This document shows positions 1-6,075 of a stretch of DNA of 9,988 nt, in pieces. The notes under the pieces are model-generated. The model saw nothing but the letters and a program-made list of their open reading frames with translations. It was not told the DNA's origin and did no database searches. Position 1 is the first letter of the stretch. Each line of letters starts with the position of its first letter. The translations under genes and the position numbers were made by a program. The DNA is from an uncultured Clostridia bacterium (GTDB lineage Bacteria > Bacillota > Clostridia > Oscillospirales > Ruminococcaceae): contig CANDLP010000052.1 of the NCBI GenBank assembly GCA_947385505.1, positions 1-9,988 on the forward strand. The letters run 5' to 3'.

Positions 1-27
1 GAGTTCAGACGTGTGCTCTTCCGATCT
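1..27. other. Illumina TruSeq adapter remnant (not genomic)
   Basis: The first 27 bases match, from memory, the 3' part of the Illumina TruSeq read-2 adapter, ending in the characteristic CTCTTCCGATCT. Genomic-looking sequence begins immediately after. The match is long and ends exactly where the adapter ends, so this is library sequence left on a contig end. It should be masked, and no gene should be extended through it. Confidence 0.95.
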
Positions 28-29
28 CC

Positions 30-98
30 CGTAAACGTTTTTCCGATGAAAAATTCTTAAAGGAAAAAGTTTTCGCAAAAGAAAGGAGTAATCAATGA
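30..98 (+). CDS. 3' end of an unidentified upstream gene (partial)
   Basis: After the adapter one frame stays open for 22 codons and stops with TGA at 96-98, which overlaps the ATG of the next gene as ATGA. The peptide is charged, ending in KVFAKERSNQ. The same 4-base overlap style recurs between the next two genes, which supports this being the tail of a real operon member. The fragment is too short to assign a family. An acyl carrier or ketosynthase partner would fit the neighbours, but nothing in the residues shows it. An open frame of this length can also arise by chance. Confidence 0.4.
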   Translation, partial: RKRFSDEKFLKEKVFAKERSNQ

Positions 99-829
99 GC
101 AAAACAGCCCTAATAACCGGCTCCTCCAGAGGAATCGGAAAAGCCTGCGCTCTTAAATTAGCCCAAAGGGGCTTTGATATTATTATAAATTACAACACCA
201 ATAAAGAAGCTGCCGATAAAACCGCAGATGAAGTTTCTTCCGCGGGCGTAAAGGTTATGAGCGTACAAGCGGACACCTCAGACGCGAATCAGGTGCGGGA
301 TATGTTCAGAACGGCGGCAAAGGAATTCGGCAGTATTGACGTATTGGTGAACAACGCGGGAGTGGTAAACGATTCCTATCTGCTTATGCTGAATACGGAG
401 GATTTAAAAAGAAGCCTTGATATAAACATATCAGGCTACTTTAACTGCGCTCAGCAGGCGGCGCTTAAAATGATGAAAAACCGAAGCGGAAAGATAATCA
501 ACATTTCTTCGGTAAGCAGCGTTCACGCTCTTCTCGGACAAAGCGTTTACAGCGCCACAAAGGGCGCCGTAAACTCAATGACCGCCAATCTGGCGAAGGA
601 GCTGGCGCCTTACGGGATACAGGTGAACGCGGTGGCGCCCGGCTTCGTGGAAACGGAAATGATAAACTCGGTGCCCGAAGAAAAGCTTAAGGAATATTTG
701 GAGCTTATCCCGATGAAGCGTTTCGCTGCCGCCGAAGAGGTGGCGGAGGCTGTGTCGCTTCTGGCGGATGGAACCCTTTCCTATATGACGGGACAGGTTC
801 TTATTCTGGACGGAGGCCTAAGCCTGTGA
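95..829 (+). CDS. fabG: FabG-type 3-oxoacyl-ACP reductase (SDR family)
   Basis: This is a short-chain dehydrogenase of 244 aa, the usual length for FabG, which reduces 3-oxoacyl-ACP to 3-hydroxyacyl-ACP with NADPH in the cytoplasm. The cofactor motif TGSSRGIG is at residues 8-15 and NNAG at 86-89. The active site is complete, with N111, a Ser in the NISS stretch (about 138-139), Y152 and K156 in YSATK. The C-terminus ends in the family-like LDGG motif. The start has AAAGGAG six bases upstream. The stop overlaps the next start (GTGA), implying translational coupling to the dehydratase. Context differs from the usual fab operon, with a flavoprotein following rather than fabF, accB or accC. The substrate may therefore be a specialised acyl chain (inference). 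Other SDR ketoreductases share these motifs, so the exact substrate is not proven. Confidence 0.92.
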   Translation: MSKTALITGSSRGIGKACALKLAQRGFDIIINYNTNKEAADKTADEVSSAGVKVMSVQADTSDANQVRDMFRTAAKEFGSIDVLVNNAGVVNDSYLLMLNTEDLKRSLDINISGYFNCAQQAALKMMKNRSGKIINISSVSSVHALLGQSVYSATKGAVNSMTANLAKELAPYGIQVNAVAPGFVETEMINSVPEEKLKEYLELIPMKRFAAAEEVAEAVSLLADGTLSYMTGQVLILDGGLSL

Positions 830-1278
830 AAATGAACATAATCGAAATAAATAAACGAATAAAACAGCGTCCGCCTTTTCAGATGATAGAGAAAGTGACG
901 GAGCTTGTTCCAGGCGAATCCGCCGTTGGCATAAAAAACGTTTCGGTAAACGAGCCTTATTTTACGGGACATTTTCCCGACGCGCCGATCATGCCGGGAG
1001 TGCTTGTGACCGAAGCCTGTGCGCAGCTTTGCTCTTTGGTCATTGATCCCGAAAAAAGCAACGAGCCCGACAAAATATTTGTGCTCCTTAAAATAGAGAA
1101 TTTTAAGTTTTTAAAGCCCGTTATTCCGGGAGACACGATGGTAATTGAGGTTAAAAAGACTTTGGAAGCATCGGGGCTTTACGCTTTTAACGCCGCGGTG
1201 AAGGTTGACGGAAATATAAAGGCAAAAGGCGCGCTCAAATTTACGGCGGTGGACAAAAACGGGATTTACGGGGAATAA
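826..1278 (+). CDS. fabZ: FabZ-type 3-hydroxyacyl-ACP dehydratase (hotdog fold)
   Basis: The 150-aa protein carries the FabZ signature: GHFPDAPIMPGVL at residues 48-60 with H49, and TEACAQL with E63. This gives the same 14-residue His-Glu spacing as E. coli FabZ. The family dehydrates 3-hydroxyacyl-ACP to trans-2-enoyl-ACP, so it acts directly after the FabG-type enzyme upstream. The preferred start is GTG at 826, nine bases after GGAGG (812-816) and overlapping the fabG stop as GTGA. An ATG two codons later (832) would sit 15 bases from that site and is less likely. The N-terminal half follows FabZ (VNEPYFTGHF), while the canonical PHRYPF stretch is changed to KQRPPF. It may serve a dedicated lipid or metabolite pathway rather than bulk fatty acid synthesis. 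Confidence 0.88.
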   Translation: MKMNIIEINKRIKQRPPFQMIEKVTELVPGESAVGIKNVSVNEPYFTGHFPDAPIMPGVLVTEACAQLCSLVIDPEKSNEPDKIFVLLKIENFKFLKPVIPGDTMVIEVKKTLEASGLYAFNAAVKVDGNIKAKGALKFTAVDKNGIYGE

Positions 1279-1290
1279 AGAATCATATAT

Positions 1291-2040
1291 ATGAAAATTT
1301 TACTTATTAACGGAAGCCCAAGAGGCGGGAGAAGCAACACGCTTAAAATATCACGGGCTTTTGTAAGCGGCTTTGACCAATGTGAAACGGAGGAACTGGA
1401 TATTTGCCGGCTTAATATTCTACCCTGCCGAGGCTGTTTTTCCTGTTGGGGAAAAACAGCGGGAAGCTGTGTTCTTAAAGACGATATGGATATGATCAGG
1501 CTGAAGATACGGTTGTCCGATATTATCATTGAAAGCTTTCCGCTGTACTTTTTTGGTATGCCCTCTCAAATAAAGGCAATGACGGACAGATGCCTTCCGA
1601 TGATGCTCCCTTATTCGGGCAAGACGGGGGAAAACAGTGAAGTTCTTTTTCATGAGCTGAGGGATAAAGAAATGAAGAAGAAAAAGTTGGTTGTGATCTC
1701 AAGCTGCGGTTACGCCGAGACAAAAACAATGTATCCGTCGGTAGTGAACCAGTTTGACTTGATTTGCGGAAAAGGCGGATATACAAGCATTTTCTGCGCG
1801 CAAGGCGAGCTGTTCTTTTCGGGAATGGCGGAGAGGCAGAGCAAGGCTTATCTTGCGCTGGTAAAGGAAGCGGGAAGAGAATTTTGCGAAACGGGGAAAA
1901 TAAGCGGGGAGCTTAGGAGAAAATTGGATAAGCCGCTGCTTTCTCCAAAGGGCTTTGAGACTGTCACAAAGGGACACAGTGAGTGGTTTCCCGTAAATTC
2001 CGAGCAAATAATCAATACATCGGATAACATACAGGAATAA
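1291..2040 (+). CDS. Flavodoxin-family NAD(P)H-dependent oxidoreductase with a four-Cys motif
   Basis: This 249-aa protein begins with the FMN phosphate-binding pattern of the NADPH-dependent FMN reductase/flavodoxin_2 group (INGSPRGGRSNT, residues 6-17). A second family motif, SFPLYFFGMPSQIKAMTDR, is at 82-100. Between them lies C46-x2-C49-x2-C52-x7-C60 followed by DDM. This resembles the compact cysteine cluster of iron-sulfur flavoproteins, so it may bind a [4Fe-4S] cluster as well as FMN. Relatives move electrons from NAD(P)H to quinones, nitro compounds or partner proteins; the substrate here is unknown. It starts 12 bases after the dehydratase stop and is probably the last gene of that operon. 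The ribosome binding site is weak: GGGGAA lies about 15 bases away. A long hairpin follows the stop. Confidence 0.85.
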   Translation: MKILLINGSPRGGRSNTLKISRAFVSGFDQCETEELDICRLNILPCRGCFSCWGKTAGSCVLKDDMDMIRLKIRLSDIIIESFPLYFFGMPSQIKAMTDRCLPMMLPYSGKTGENSEVLFHELRDKEMKKKKLVVISSCGYAETKTMYPSVVNQFDLICGKGGYTSIFCAQGELFFSGMAERQSKAYLALVKEAGREFCETGKISGELRRKLDKPLLSPKGFETVTKGHSEWFPVNSEQIINTSDNIQE

Positions 2041-2054
2041 ACAATACATCGCTT

Positions 2055-2110
2055 ATACCAATCCCATTTTGAACTGACGTAATACCCACAGTTCAAAATG
2101 GGATTAGTAT
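2055..2110. terminator. Long hairpin between convergent genes; likely bidirectional terminator and palindromic repeat
   Basis: Two 22-base arms (2055-2076 and 2089-2110) are complementary at 21 of 22 positions and flank a 12-base loop. It lies 14 bases after the flavoprotein stop and touches the stop codon of the convergent - strand gene (2110-2112), so it can end transcription in both directions. No clear T-run follows on either strand. The arms (ACTAATCCCATTTTGAACTG on the - strand) resemble the palindrome at the window end (9950-9982). It is probably one of a family of dispersed palindromic repeats rather than a plain terminator. Confidence 0.7.
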
Positions 2111-2592
2111 CAATCATCATTAAGCCTCACAGACAATTCGTTTTCCAAAAACTGCCTTATGTATGGATTGTTTTCTTCACTCAATGAAGGCTGAAATGCC
2201 ATATGGCGGCACTTCTGATATTGTTCCCCGTCCATTTCAAAAGTATATCCCATAACACATTTCGGATTGCAGTCATCGGGATTTATAAGCCGCTTGCAAA
2301 CAGACGCTTTTTTAATTTCTTTTTTCATCTTTTCCGGAAGTGTGTCAAGAAAGCGCTGGTAGGTATTTATATGTTCGGCGTAAATACGCAGCTTCATTCC
2401 TGTTTTGCGGGAAACAAAGACCGCTAAAGTCCTTTTGCCGCTGCTTAATGCATAAGATACAACATAGCCGCTTTTTGCGGTCTTTATATCGCATTTGCAG
2501 CCCTTCTCCGTCAGATATTCATTGATTTGATTTACAAAATCACGAAAACGCTCATCAACCGTTTCCGTGAATAAATTGAATTTCCCGTCCAT
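2110..2592 (-). CDS. Uncharacterised 160-aa protein with a possible Cys metal site, paired with an AraC regulator
   Basis: I do not recognise the family. The start chosen is the ATG at 2592, preceded by GGAGG about six bases upstream. An upstream ATG at 2634 would add 14 residues and overlap the preceding gene, with no better ribosome site. The protein is cytoplasmic, with no signal or membrane segment. The first half is an alpha/beta-like stretch (FVNQINEYLTEKG, then YVVSYALSSGKRTLAVFV). The second half has C99, C108, C112 and C128 around DDCNPKC and YQKCRHMAF, a spacing that could bind zinc (inference). It lies 11 bases after the AraC/GyrI gene and is surely co-transcribed, so it probably acts in the same response. 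It may be a small ligand-binding or stress domain. Function is unknown. Confidence 0.75.
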   Translation of the reverse strand: MDGKFNLFTETVDERFRDFVNQINEYLTEKGCKCDIKTAKSGYVVSYALSSGKRTLAVFVSRKTGMKLRIYAEHINTYQRFLDTLPEKMKKEIKKASVCKRLINPDDCNPKCVMGYTFEMDGEQYQKCRHMAFQPSLSEENNPYIRQFLENELSVRLNDD

Positions 2593-2603
2593 CTCGCCCT
2601 CCG

Positions 2604-3452
2604 TTATGCCTGCTTTTTTGTTACCGGTATCCATACCTCGTACTGTGCGTTCTGCGGATCCGGATTGAGGTATACTTCAATATCAGGAGCGTCGGCATAT
2701 TCGTATCCGGAAGACGGAAGCCATTCGGTTATGATACGCTGCTGCAATTCCTGTATGGACTTGTTTGTTCCCGTTCCGGAGAAAATTGCCCAAGTGGAAG
2801 CCGGAACGGTATATTCCTCGAATCCTGAATCTTCCTTTGTGCTTGAAACAGCAATAAAGTACTTCCATTGTTCCTCATCATTGCAGGCGCTTACGCCTAA
2901 AAGCCCTGTCAGCGGCGTATCCATCATACCTGCTAACTTTTGTATTGTTCCGCTTACTGCGGCGTCTTGCCACATTTGCGGTACAACCGTAAAATTATTT
3001 TCGATTTCTTTATCAAGCGGTGCAGATACGCCAATAATACGGAAAGAATCTTTTGTTTCAATTCTGTAATTCATCGTTGCTCCTTTCACAGCAATTCTAA
3101 ACTCAATTGGGGAAAAAGATTTCACAGATACGCCGTCTTTTTTAACTGACGACGGAGCTATTCCGTGAAAAGACTGAAATGCCCTGTTAAATGCCGTTGG
3201 AGAGCGGTAACCGTATTTTTCAGCAACATCAATGATTTTTTCATTTCCACCCTGCAAATCAACTGCCGCTAAAGACATTTTTCTTCTCCTGATATACTCT
3301 GCCAAAGTAATACCGGCCATATAGGCAAACATTCTTTGGTAATGATAGGCAGAACAGCAGGCAATCCGCCCAAGCTGTTTATAATCTATCTCATCTGTCA
3401 AATGCTCTTCGATGTAGTTAATACTTTGATTTAATCTTTCTACCCATTCCAT
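2604..3452 (-). CDS. AraC-family transcriptional regulator with C-terminal GyrI-like effector domain
   Basis: The protein has 282 aa. The N-terminal ~105 residues form an AraC DNA-binding domain: first helix-turn-helix about 25-46 (YKQLGRIACCSAYHYQRMFA), second about 72-95 (IIDVAEKYGYRSPTAFNRAFQ), then the usual HGIAPS. Residues ~128-280 look like a GyrI-like/AraC effector-binding domain, of the kind found in Rob and BmrR-type regulators that bind small hydrophobic or cationic compounds. The start at 3452 has AAGGAGG seven bases upstream. Order matches the known HTH-then-GyrI arrangement. It is followed by the 160-aa companion gene and faces the unknown gene at 3646, making that gene and its own operon the likely targets. 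The inducing ligand cannot be read from sequence. Confidence 0.92.
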   Translation of the reverse strand: MEWVERLNQSINYIEEHLTDEIDYKQLGRIACCSAYHYQRMFAYMAGITLAEYIRRRKMSLAAVDLQGGNEKIIDVAEKYGYRSPTAFNRAFQSFHGIAPSSVKKDGVSVKSFSPIEFRIAVKGATMNYRIETKDSFRIIGVSAPLDKEIENNFTVVPQMWQDAAVSGTIQKLAGMMDTPLTGLLGVSACNDEEQWKYFIAVSSTKEDSGFEEYTVPASTWAIFSGTGTNKSIQELQQRIITEWLPSSGYEYADAPDIEVYLNPDPQNAQYEVWIPVTKKQA

Positions 3453-3482
3453 TGGGATACCTCCTTGCTTATATCAATCTGC

Positions 3483-3510
3483 ATTATCATTATAAAGCTT
3501 TTTCTGTAAA
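3483..3510 (-). promoter_or_regulatory. Probable promoter of the AraC operon
   Basis: On the - strand TTTACA (3510-3505) is followed after 16 bases by GATAAT (3488-3483), about 30 bases before the start codon of the AraC gene. A nearby TATAAT lacks a matching -35. In the same 193-base divergent gap, AAAAGAG (3534-3540) and CTCTTTT (3568-3574) form a 7-bp inverted repeat that could be an operator or hairpin. I found no convincing + strand promoter for the gene at 3646 here. Confidence 0.5.
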
Positions 3511-3645
3511 TTTTCCTCTCTATATCTGCACAAAAAAGAGAGGTGGATTTATTTTAAAAATTTTATTCTCTTTTAAATATAGACCTTGTTTATCTTTGAA
3601 AGCGGAAACGGCATTATCAAATAAAACTTAAGAAGGAAAACAGTT

Positions 3646-4446
3646 ATGGAATACGGAGTTTTCACATCACGGAATCTGGAAATAGCACAGACTCGATGTT
3701 GGGCGCTGTGCTTTTATTGTAATCAAGATAAAAGCGTTTTGGGAGCAAGGCTTTATCATGGAACAGATGAAAACAAAACCCTTGCTGCGGTTTGTGAAAG
3801 GGATTTGGCAGAAAGGAGCGTTTATTATGCCTTTGAACTTCCCGACGGACAAAAATATTCCAATCAAAATAGTATAAACTGCTTGTTGGGAGAACCAATG
3901 ACCTATAAAATATCCTCTCTGAGAAAAATTGAAAATATCGTTCTGGCTGAGCCGTACAAAATGCCGTCCGTTTCTGAAAAGGGCGTCGCCGCGTGCTTGA
4001 AAATGTGGCGTATGGGAACGTCATATTCTTATTGGAAAAACGGATTTCAGTTTCAAATAGTTACAAATAAAATAGAATATGTTTTCTTTATTAAAGAGGA
4101 AAACTGTGATATCTACTGCGGAGCTTCTCTAAATATACCTTTTGACGGCGGTATGATTGGCTCCGAACAGTATTTTCGGTTCCGAAGCTTTGGCGATAAC
4201 ACACAGCCCTTTTGCCGGTTTGAATGTAATTTAGGTCATGATATCATAACGGCAGTATCGGACGCAGGCAATATAGTATGTGAATCCGGAGCATGCAGTA
4301 TTACTCCGCAGGGACTTGTCTGGCCGTTGAAACGGTATTCGGATAATGAGATCGTGCTTGCCGGCTGCGGCGGAGATGAGTATCAATATACGAGAGATAA
4401 GAATAAAAGCGAATATTTTATGCTTGATACTGTTTCAGCCCATTGA
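3646..4446 (+). CDS. Unrecognised 266-aa protein
   Basis: No family was recognised. The start has GAAGGA eight bases upstream and the frame is open over its whole length, with codon use like its neighbours. There is no signal peptide or clear membrane segment, so it is probably cytoplasmic. It has 13 cysteines, including C18, C22 and C25 close to the N-terminus and the pairs C154/C158 and C190/C194, plus many aromatic residues (CWALCFYC; SYSYWKNGFQFQ). Several stretches alternate polar and hydrophobic residues, which suggests a mostly beta fold. It is divergent from the AraC/GyrI regulator across a 193-base gap, so control by that regulator is plausible (inference). A GC-rich hairpin follows about 40 bases after the stop. 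Confidence 0.8.
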   Translation: MEYGVFTSRNLEIAQTRCWALCFYCNQDKSVLGARLYHGTDENKTLAAVCERDLAERSVYYAFELPDGQKYSNQNSINCLLGEPMTYKISSLRKIENIVLAEPYKMPSVSEKGVAACLKMWRMGTSYSYWKNGFQFQIVTNKIEYVFFIKEENCDIYCGASLNIPFDGGMIGSEQYFRFRSFGDNTQPFCRFECNLGHDIITAVSDAGNIVCESGACSITPQGLVWPLKRYSDNEIVLAGCGGDEYQYTRDKNKSEYFMLDTVSAH

Positions 4447-4487
4447 ATAACACGAAGCGGAGCGGCAAGCACAAATTATGTACAGCA

Positions 4488-4520
4488 AGGCGCTGTCGCC
4501 CGCCAAGGAGGACAGCGCTT
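4488..4520. other. GC-rich hairpin between convergent genes
   Basis: GCGCTGTC (4490-4497) pairs perfectly with GACAGCGC (4511-4518). A wobble pair and an A-T pair extend the stem to 10 bp around a 13-base loop. It lies downstream of the 266-aa gene and also beyond the end of the convergent glycosylase-like gene, so it may end transcription from either side. It lacks a T-run, so intrinsic termination is uncertain. It abuts the left edge of the dispersed repeat at 4520-4600. Confidence 0.5.
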
Positions 4521-4600
4521 CTGAAAAGCCGAAATTTTCACAATTCCTGCTAACTGCGAACGTTTTCTGCGTCAAAAATACTCGGAATACTTTGTCATTT
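4520..4600. repeat. Dispersed intergenic repeat, copy A
   Basis: Starting at TCTGAAAAGCCG, this segment aligns over about 80 bases with 9811-9890. Shared blocks include TCTGAAAAGCCG, CACAATT, CTAAC, TTTCTGCG and CGGAATACTTT, roughly three quarters identical with one gap. Both copies lie between genes. This copy ends inside the last two codons and stop of the glycosylase-like gene on the - strand. It is likely a family of small mobile or palindromic intergenic elements. Confidence 0.7.
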
Positions 4601-5485
4601 AATAAGCGGCTGACAGTTGGGACAATAATAAACAGCCCCGCCCATATACGCTTCCTTGACAATGGGCTGGCCGCACCTCTGACAAGGCTTGCCAAGCGTA
4701 TGTTTGCTTGCTTTTGTGATATAAGAACCGAAATTACCGTAGATATCTTTCTGCGTATCCAGTCCTCCGGCGGCAATCACCGTGGGAAATACTTTTTTTA
4801 TCGCCGAATACAGACGTTTATATTCATCCTGTCCAAGCGCTGACATAACGCTCTTTGGATTGATTTGCGCTTCCCAAAGTATTTCATGTAAAATTACGTT
4901 ATCCAAACCGGGAATACGATTTTTAGCGGCAAGAAAGCATTTTACGCTTTTAGACGGCTGTAATTTTGTCAAATCGGTGCTTTTTATCAAATTCAGGAAA
5001 AATGATTCCGAAAAATCATCGGACAGTACCGACGGGAAATCGGAGGGAAGATAGTCAATCGCTAAACCCTGTTTATTTACTTTGAAAAGATATATTGTCC
5101 CGCCAAGCGAGCCGCACAGCGCCATGGACGAACCGTCGTCAAACGTGAGAAGCAGCTGATGACGTTTTGGCAGTTTTTCGCCGGCGGCATAATATCGGGT
5201 AGGAATACCGAACATTAGCGCACGGCTGCCCACATAGAGAAAATTATATGTACCGTAACTGCCGAAATGCACATCAGAGCCTTGTATTACCTTGCCGGTC
5301 AGCATATCGTCGTATTGCTCGGCTTGCTTATGGGATATTTCTTTGGCGGCAAATGCATATTGCGGCTCGGTGGCAAACCAAACGAAGCTGTGCGGGTTTT
5401 GGTTTGCCACCGTTTTTACAATTTTTTTACCTACCACAGCGCTTTGAAGCTGATTTGAAATAACTTGATTTTCCGCAAGGCTCAT
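4595..5485 (-). CDS. Divergent Fpg/Nei-family DNA glycosylase homologue lacking the catalytic N-terminus
   Basis: The 296-aa protein has the layout of formamidopyrimidine-DNA glycosylase/endonuclease VIII, enzymes that excise oxidised bases and nick DNA. An N-terminal beta domain is followed by a helix-two-turn-helix region (IPGLDNVILHEILWEAQINP, about 190-210) and a C-terminal zinc finger (CQRCG, then YYCPNCQ: C-x2-C-x16-C-x2-C). Canonical members begin M-P-E, with Pro2 as the nucleophile. Here the start is MSLAENQVIS, with neither P2 nor E3, and the finger has MGGAVYYC where canonical enzymes have a Gly-Arg. A clade of clostridial Fpg-like proteins is similarly altered, so this is probably an inherited divergent form. 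The start at 5485 is set by AGGAGG nine bases upstream. An in-frame ATG at 5596 lies within the promoter and is rejected. Base-excision activity is doubtful; DNA binding is plausible. Confidence 0.85.
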   Translation of the reverse strand: MSLAENQVISNQLQSAVVGKKIVKTVANQNPHSFVWFATEPQYAFAAKEISHKQAEQYDDMLTGKVIQGSDVHFGSYGTYNFLYVGSRALMFGIPTRYYAAGEKLPKRHQLLLTFDDGSSMALCGSLGGTIYLFKVNKQGLAIDYLPSDFPSVLSDDFSESFFLNLIKSTDLTKLQPSKSVKCFLAAKNRIPGLDNVILHEILWEAQINPKSVMSALGQDEYKRLYSAIKKVFPTVIAAGGLDTQKDIYGNFGSYITKASKHTLGKPCQRCGQPIVKEAYMGGAVYYCPNCQPLIK

Positions 5486-5586
5486 TTTATTTATCCTCCT
5501 ATTATTTTCTTCCATTCTGATAAGATTGTTTAAGAACGGCGGTGCTTTATTTTTCCAACTTTTTTTCATTTGGAAATTATGACTAT

Positions 5587-5615
5587 ATTTTAGCATATTT
5601 CAGGTGTTTTGTAAA
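5587..5615 (-). promoter_or_regulatory. Promoter of the Fpg-like gene
   Basis: On the - strand TTTACA (5615-5610), a 17-base spacer and TAAAAT (5592-5587) with an upstream TG (TGCTAAAAT, extended -10) make a strong housekeeping promoter. It lies about 100 bases before the start codon and back-to-back with the + strand promoter of the tandem array. Confidence 0.75.
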
Positions 5616-5623
5616 GTTTTGTC

Positions 5624-5652
5624 TGGACAAGCTGCGGTTGATGTGATATAAT
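5624..5652 (+). promoter_or_regulatory. Promoter of the first tandem unit
   Basis: TGGACA (5624-5629), exactly 17 bases, then TATAAT (5647-5652) with an extended -10 (TGATATAAT). It is close to the sigma-A consensus. The predicted transcript starts near 5659, inside the first 108-bp repeat. The -35 is unique sequence outside the array, whereas the -10 belongs to the repeat. Confidence 0.75.
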
Positions 5653-6074
5653 AACCTCAGACCGCGGAAAGTGGAAAATATTATTGTAATGTCTGAGAAC
5701 ATTTTATCTTTTTAGTGGAATCGAATTTTGCTTTGCAAAATTCTCTCTTTATGATATAATAACCTCAGACCGCGGAAAGTGGAAAATATTATTGTAATGT
5801 CTGAGAACATTTTATCTTTTTAGTGGAATCGAATTTTGCTTTGCAAAATTCTCTCTTTATGATATAATAACCTCAGACCGCGGAAAGTGGAAAATATTAT
5901 TGTAATGTCTGAGAACATTTTATCTTTTTAGTGGAATCGAATTTTGCTTTGCAAAATTCTCTCTTTATGATATAATAACCTCAGACTGCGGAAAGTTAAA
6001 AGATTTATTTAATGTCTTAGAACATTATACCGTTTCAGAGGAATCGAATTCTGCCCTGCAAAGTTCTCTTTTTT
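5644..6074 (+). repeat. Tandem array of 108-bp units: three identical, one decayed
   Basis: Units 5644-5751, 5752-5859 and 5860-5967 are identical base for base, each 108 bp. The fourth, 5968-6074, has one base fewer and some 15-20 changes. Every unit starts with the extended -10 TGATATAAT, has the inverted pair CTCAGAC/GTCTGAG about 28 bases apart, and ends with the hairpin GAATTTTGC-TTT-GCAAAATTC followed by TCTCTTT. From unit two on, TTTGCA within that hairpin sits 17 bases before the next TATAAT, so each unit supplies the -35 of the following one. There are no variable spacers, so this is not CRISPR. Exact identity points to recent amplification or gene conversion. Short-read assembly could misjudge the copy number. 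Confidence 0.95.
5656..5743 (+). ncRNA. Candidate small RNA encoded by each 108-bp unit
   Basis: Predicted only from sequence. Downstream of the unit's promoter lies CTCAGAC (5656-5662), pairing with GTCTGAG (5691-5697). Between them are two possible small helices: CCGC/GTGG closing GGAAA, and ATTA/TAAT closing TTG. Together they would form a three-way junction. A perfect 9-bp hairpin (5723-5743) then leads into a weak T-rich stretch, giving an RNA of roughly 85-95 nt. Equivalent units are at 5764-5851 and 5872-5959. One caution: the expected start near 5659 would trim the 5' arm of the outer helix, so that inverted repeat could instead be a protein-binding site. No match to a known RNA family was recognised. 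Confidence 0.4.
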
Positions 6075-6075
6075 T
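6046..6075 (+). terminator. Terminator-like hairpin ending the array
   Basis: GAATTCTGC (6046-6054) and GCAAAGTTC (6058-6066) pair around loop CCT with one wobble and one mismatch. A run of seven T (6069-6075) follows, after TC. This is the only unit whose hairpin has a full T-run. It separates the array from the gene at 6132 and could limit read-through into it. Confidence 0.55.

Noticed and set aside
1266..1786. Several - strand frames opposite the flavoprotein gene
   Set aside because: They are antisense shadows, with overlapping frames in low-stop sequence and no supporting signals.
4478..5054. + strand frames opposite the Fpg-like gene
   Set aside because: Antisense to a recognised protein family, lacking ribosome sites, and partly formed from the dispersed repeat.
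5486..5596. N-terminal extension of the Fpg-like gene from an ATG at 5596
   Set aside because: It would start inside the -10 region of the gene's promoter and lacks a ribosome site. AGGAGG precedes the ATG at 5485.
5656..5697. Self-cleaving ribozyme (hammerhead or similar) in the repeat
   Set aside because: GAAA and CTGA-like strings occur, but the conserved core and helix order of hammerhead, twister or pistol ribozymes are not present.
5712..5810. A 32-codon - strand frame recurring in each 108-bp unit (108 is divisible by three)
   Set aside because: It has no ribosome site before its ATG, ends within each unit, and lies antisense to well-formed promoters. The unit's conserved parts are promoter and hairpin, not codons.
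5644..6074. CRISPR array
   Set aside because: The units are contiguous and identical with no variable spacers, 108 bp is too long, and no cas genes are nearby.
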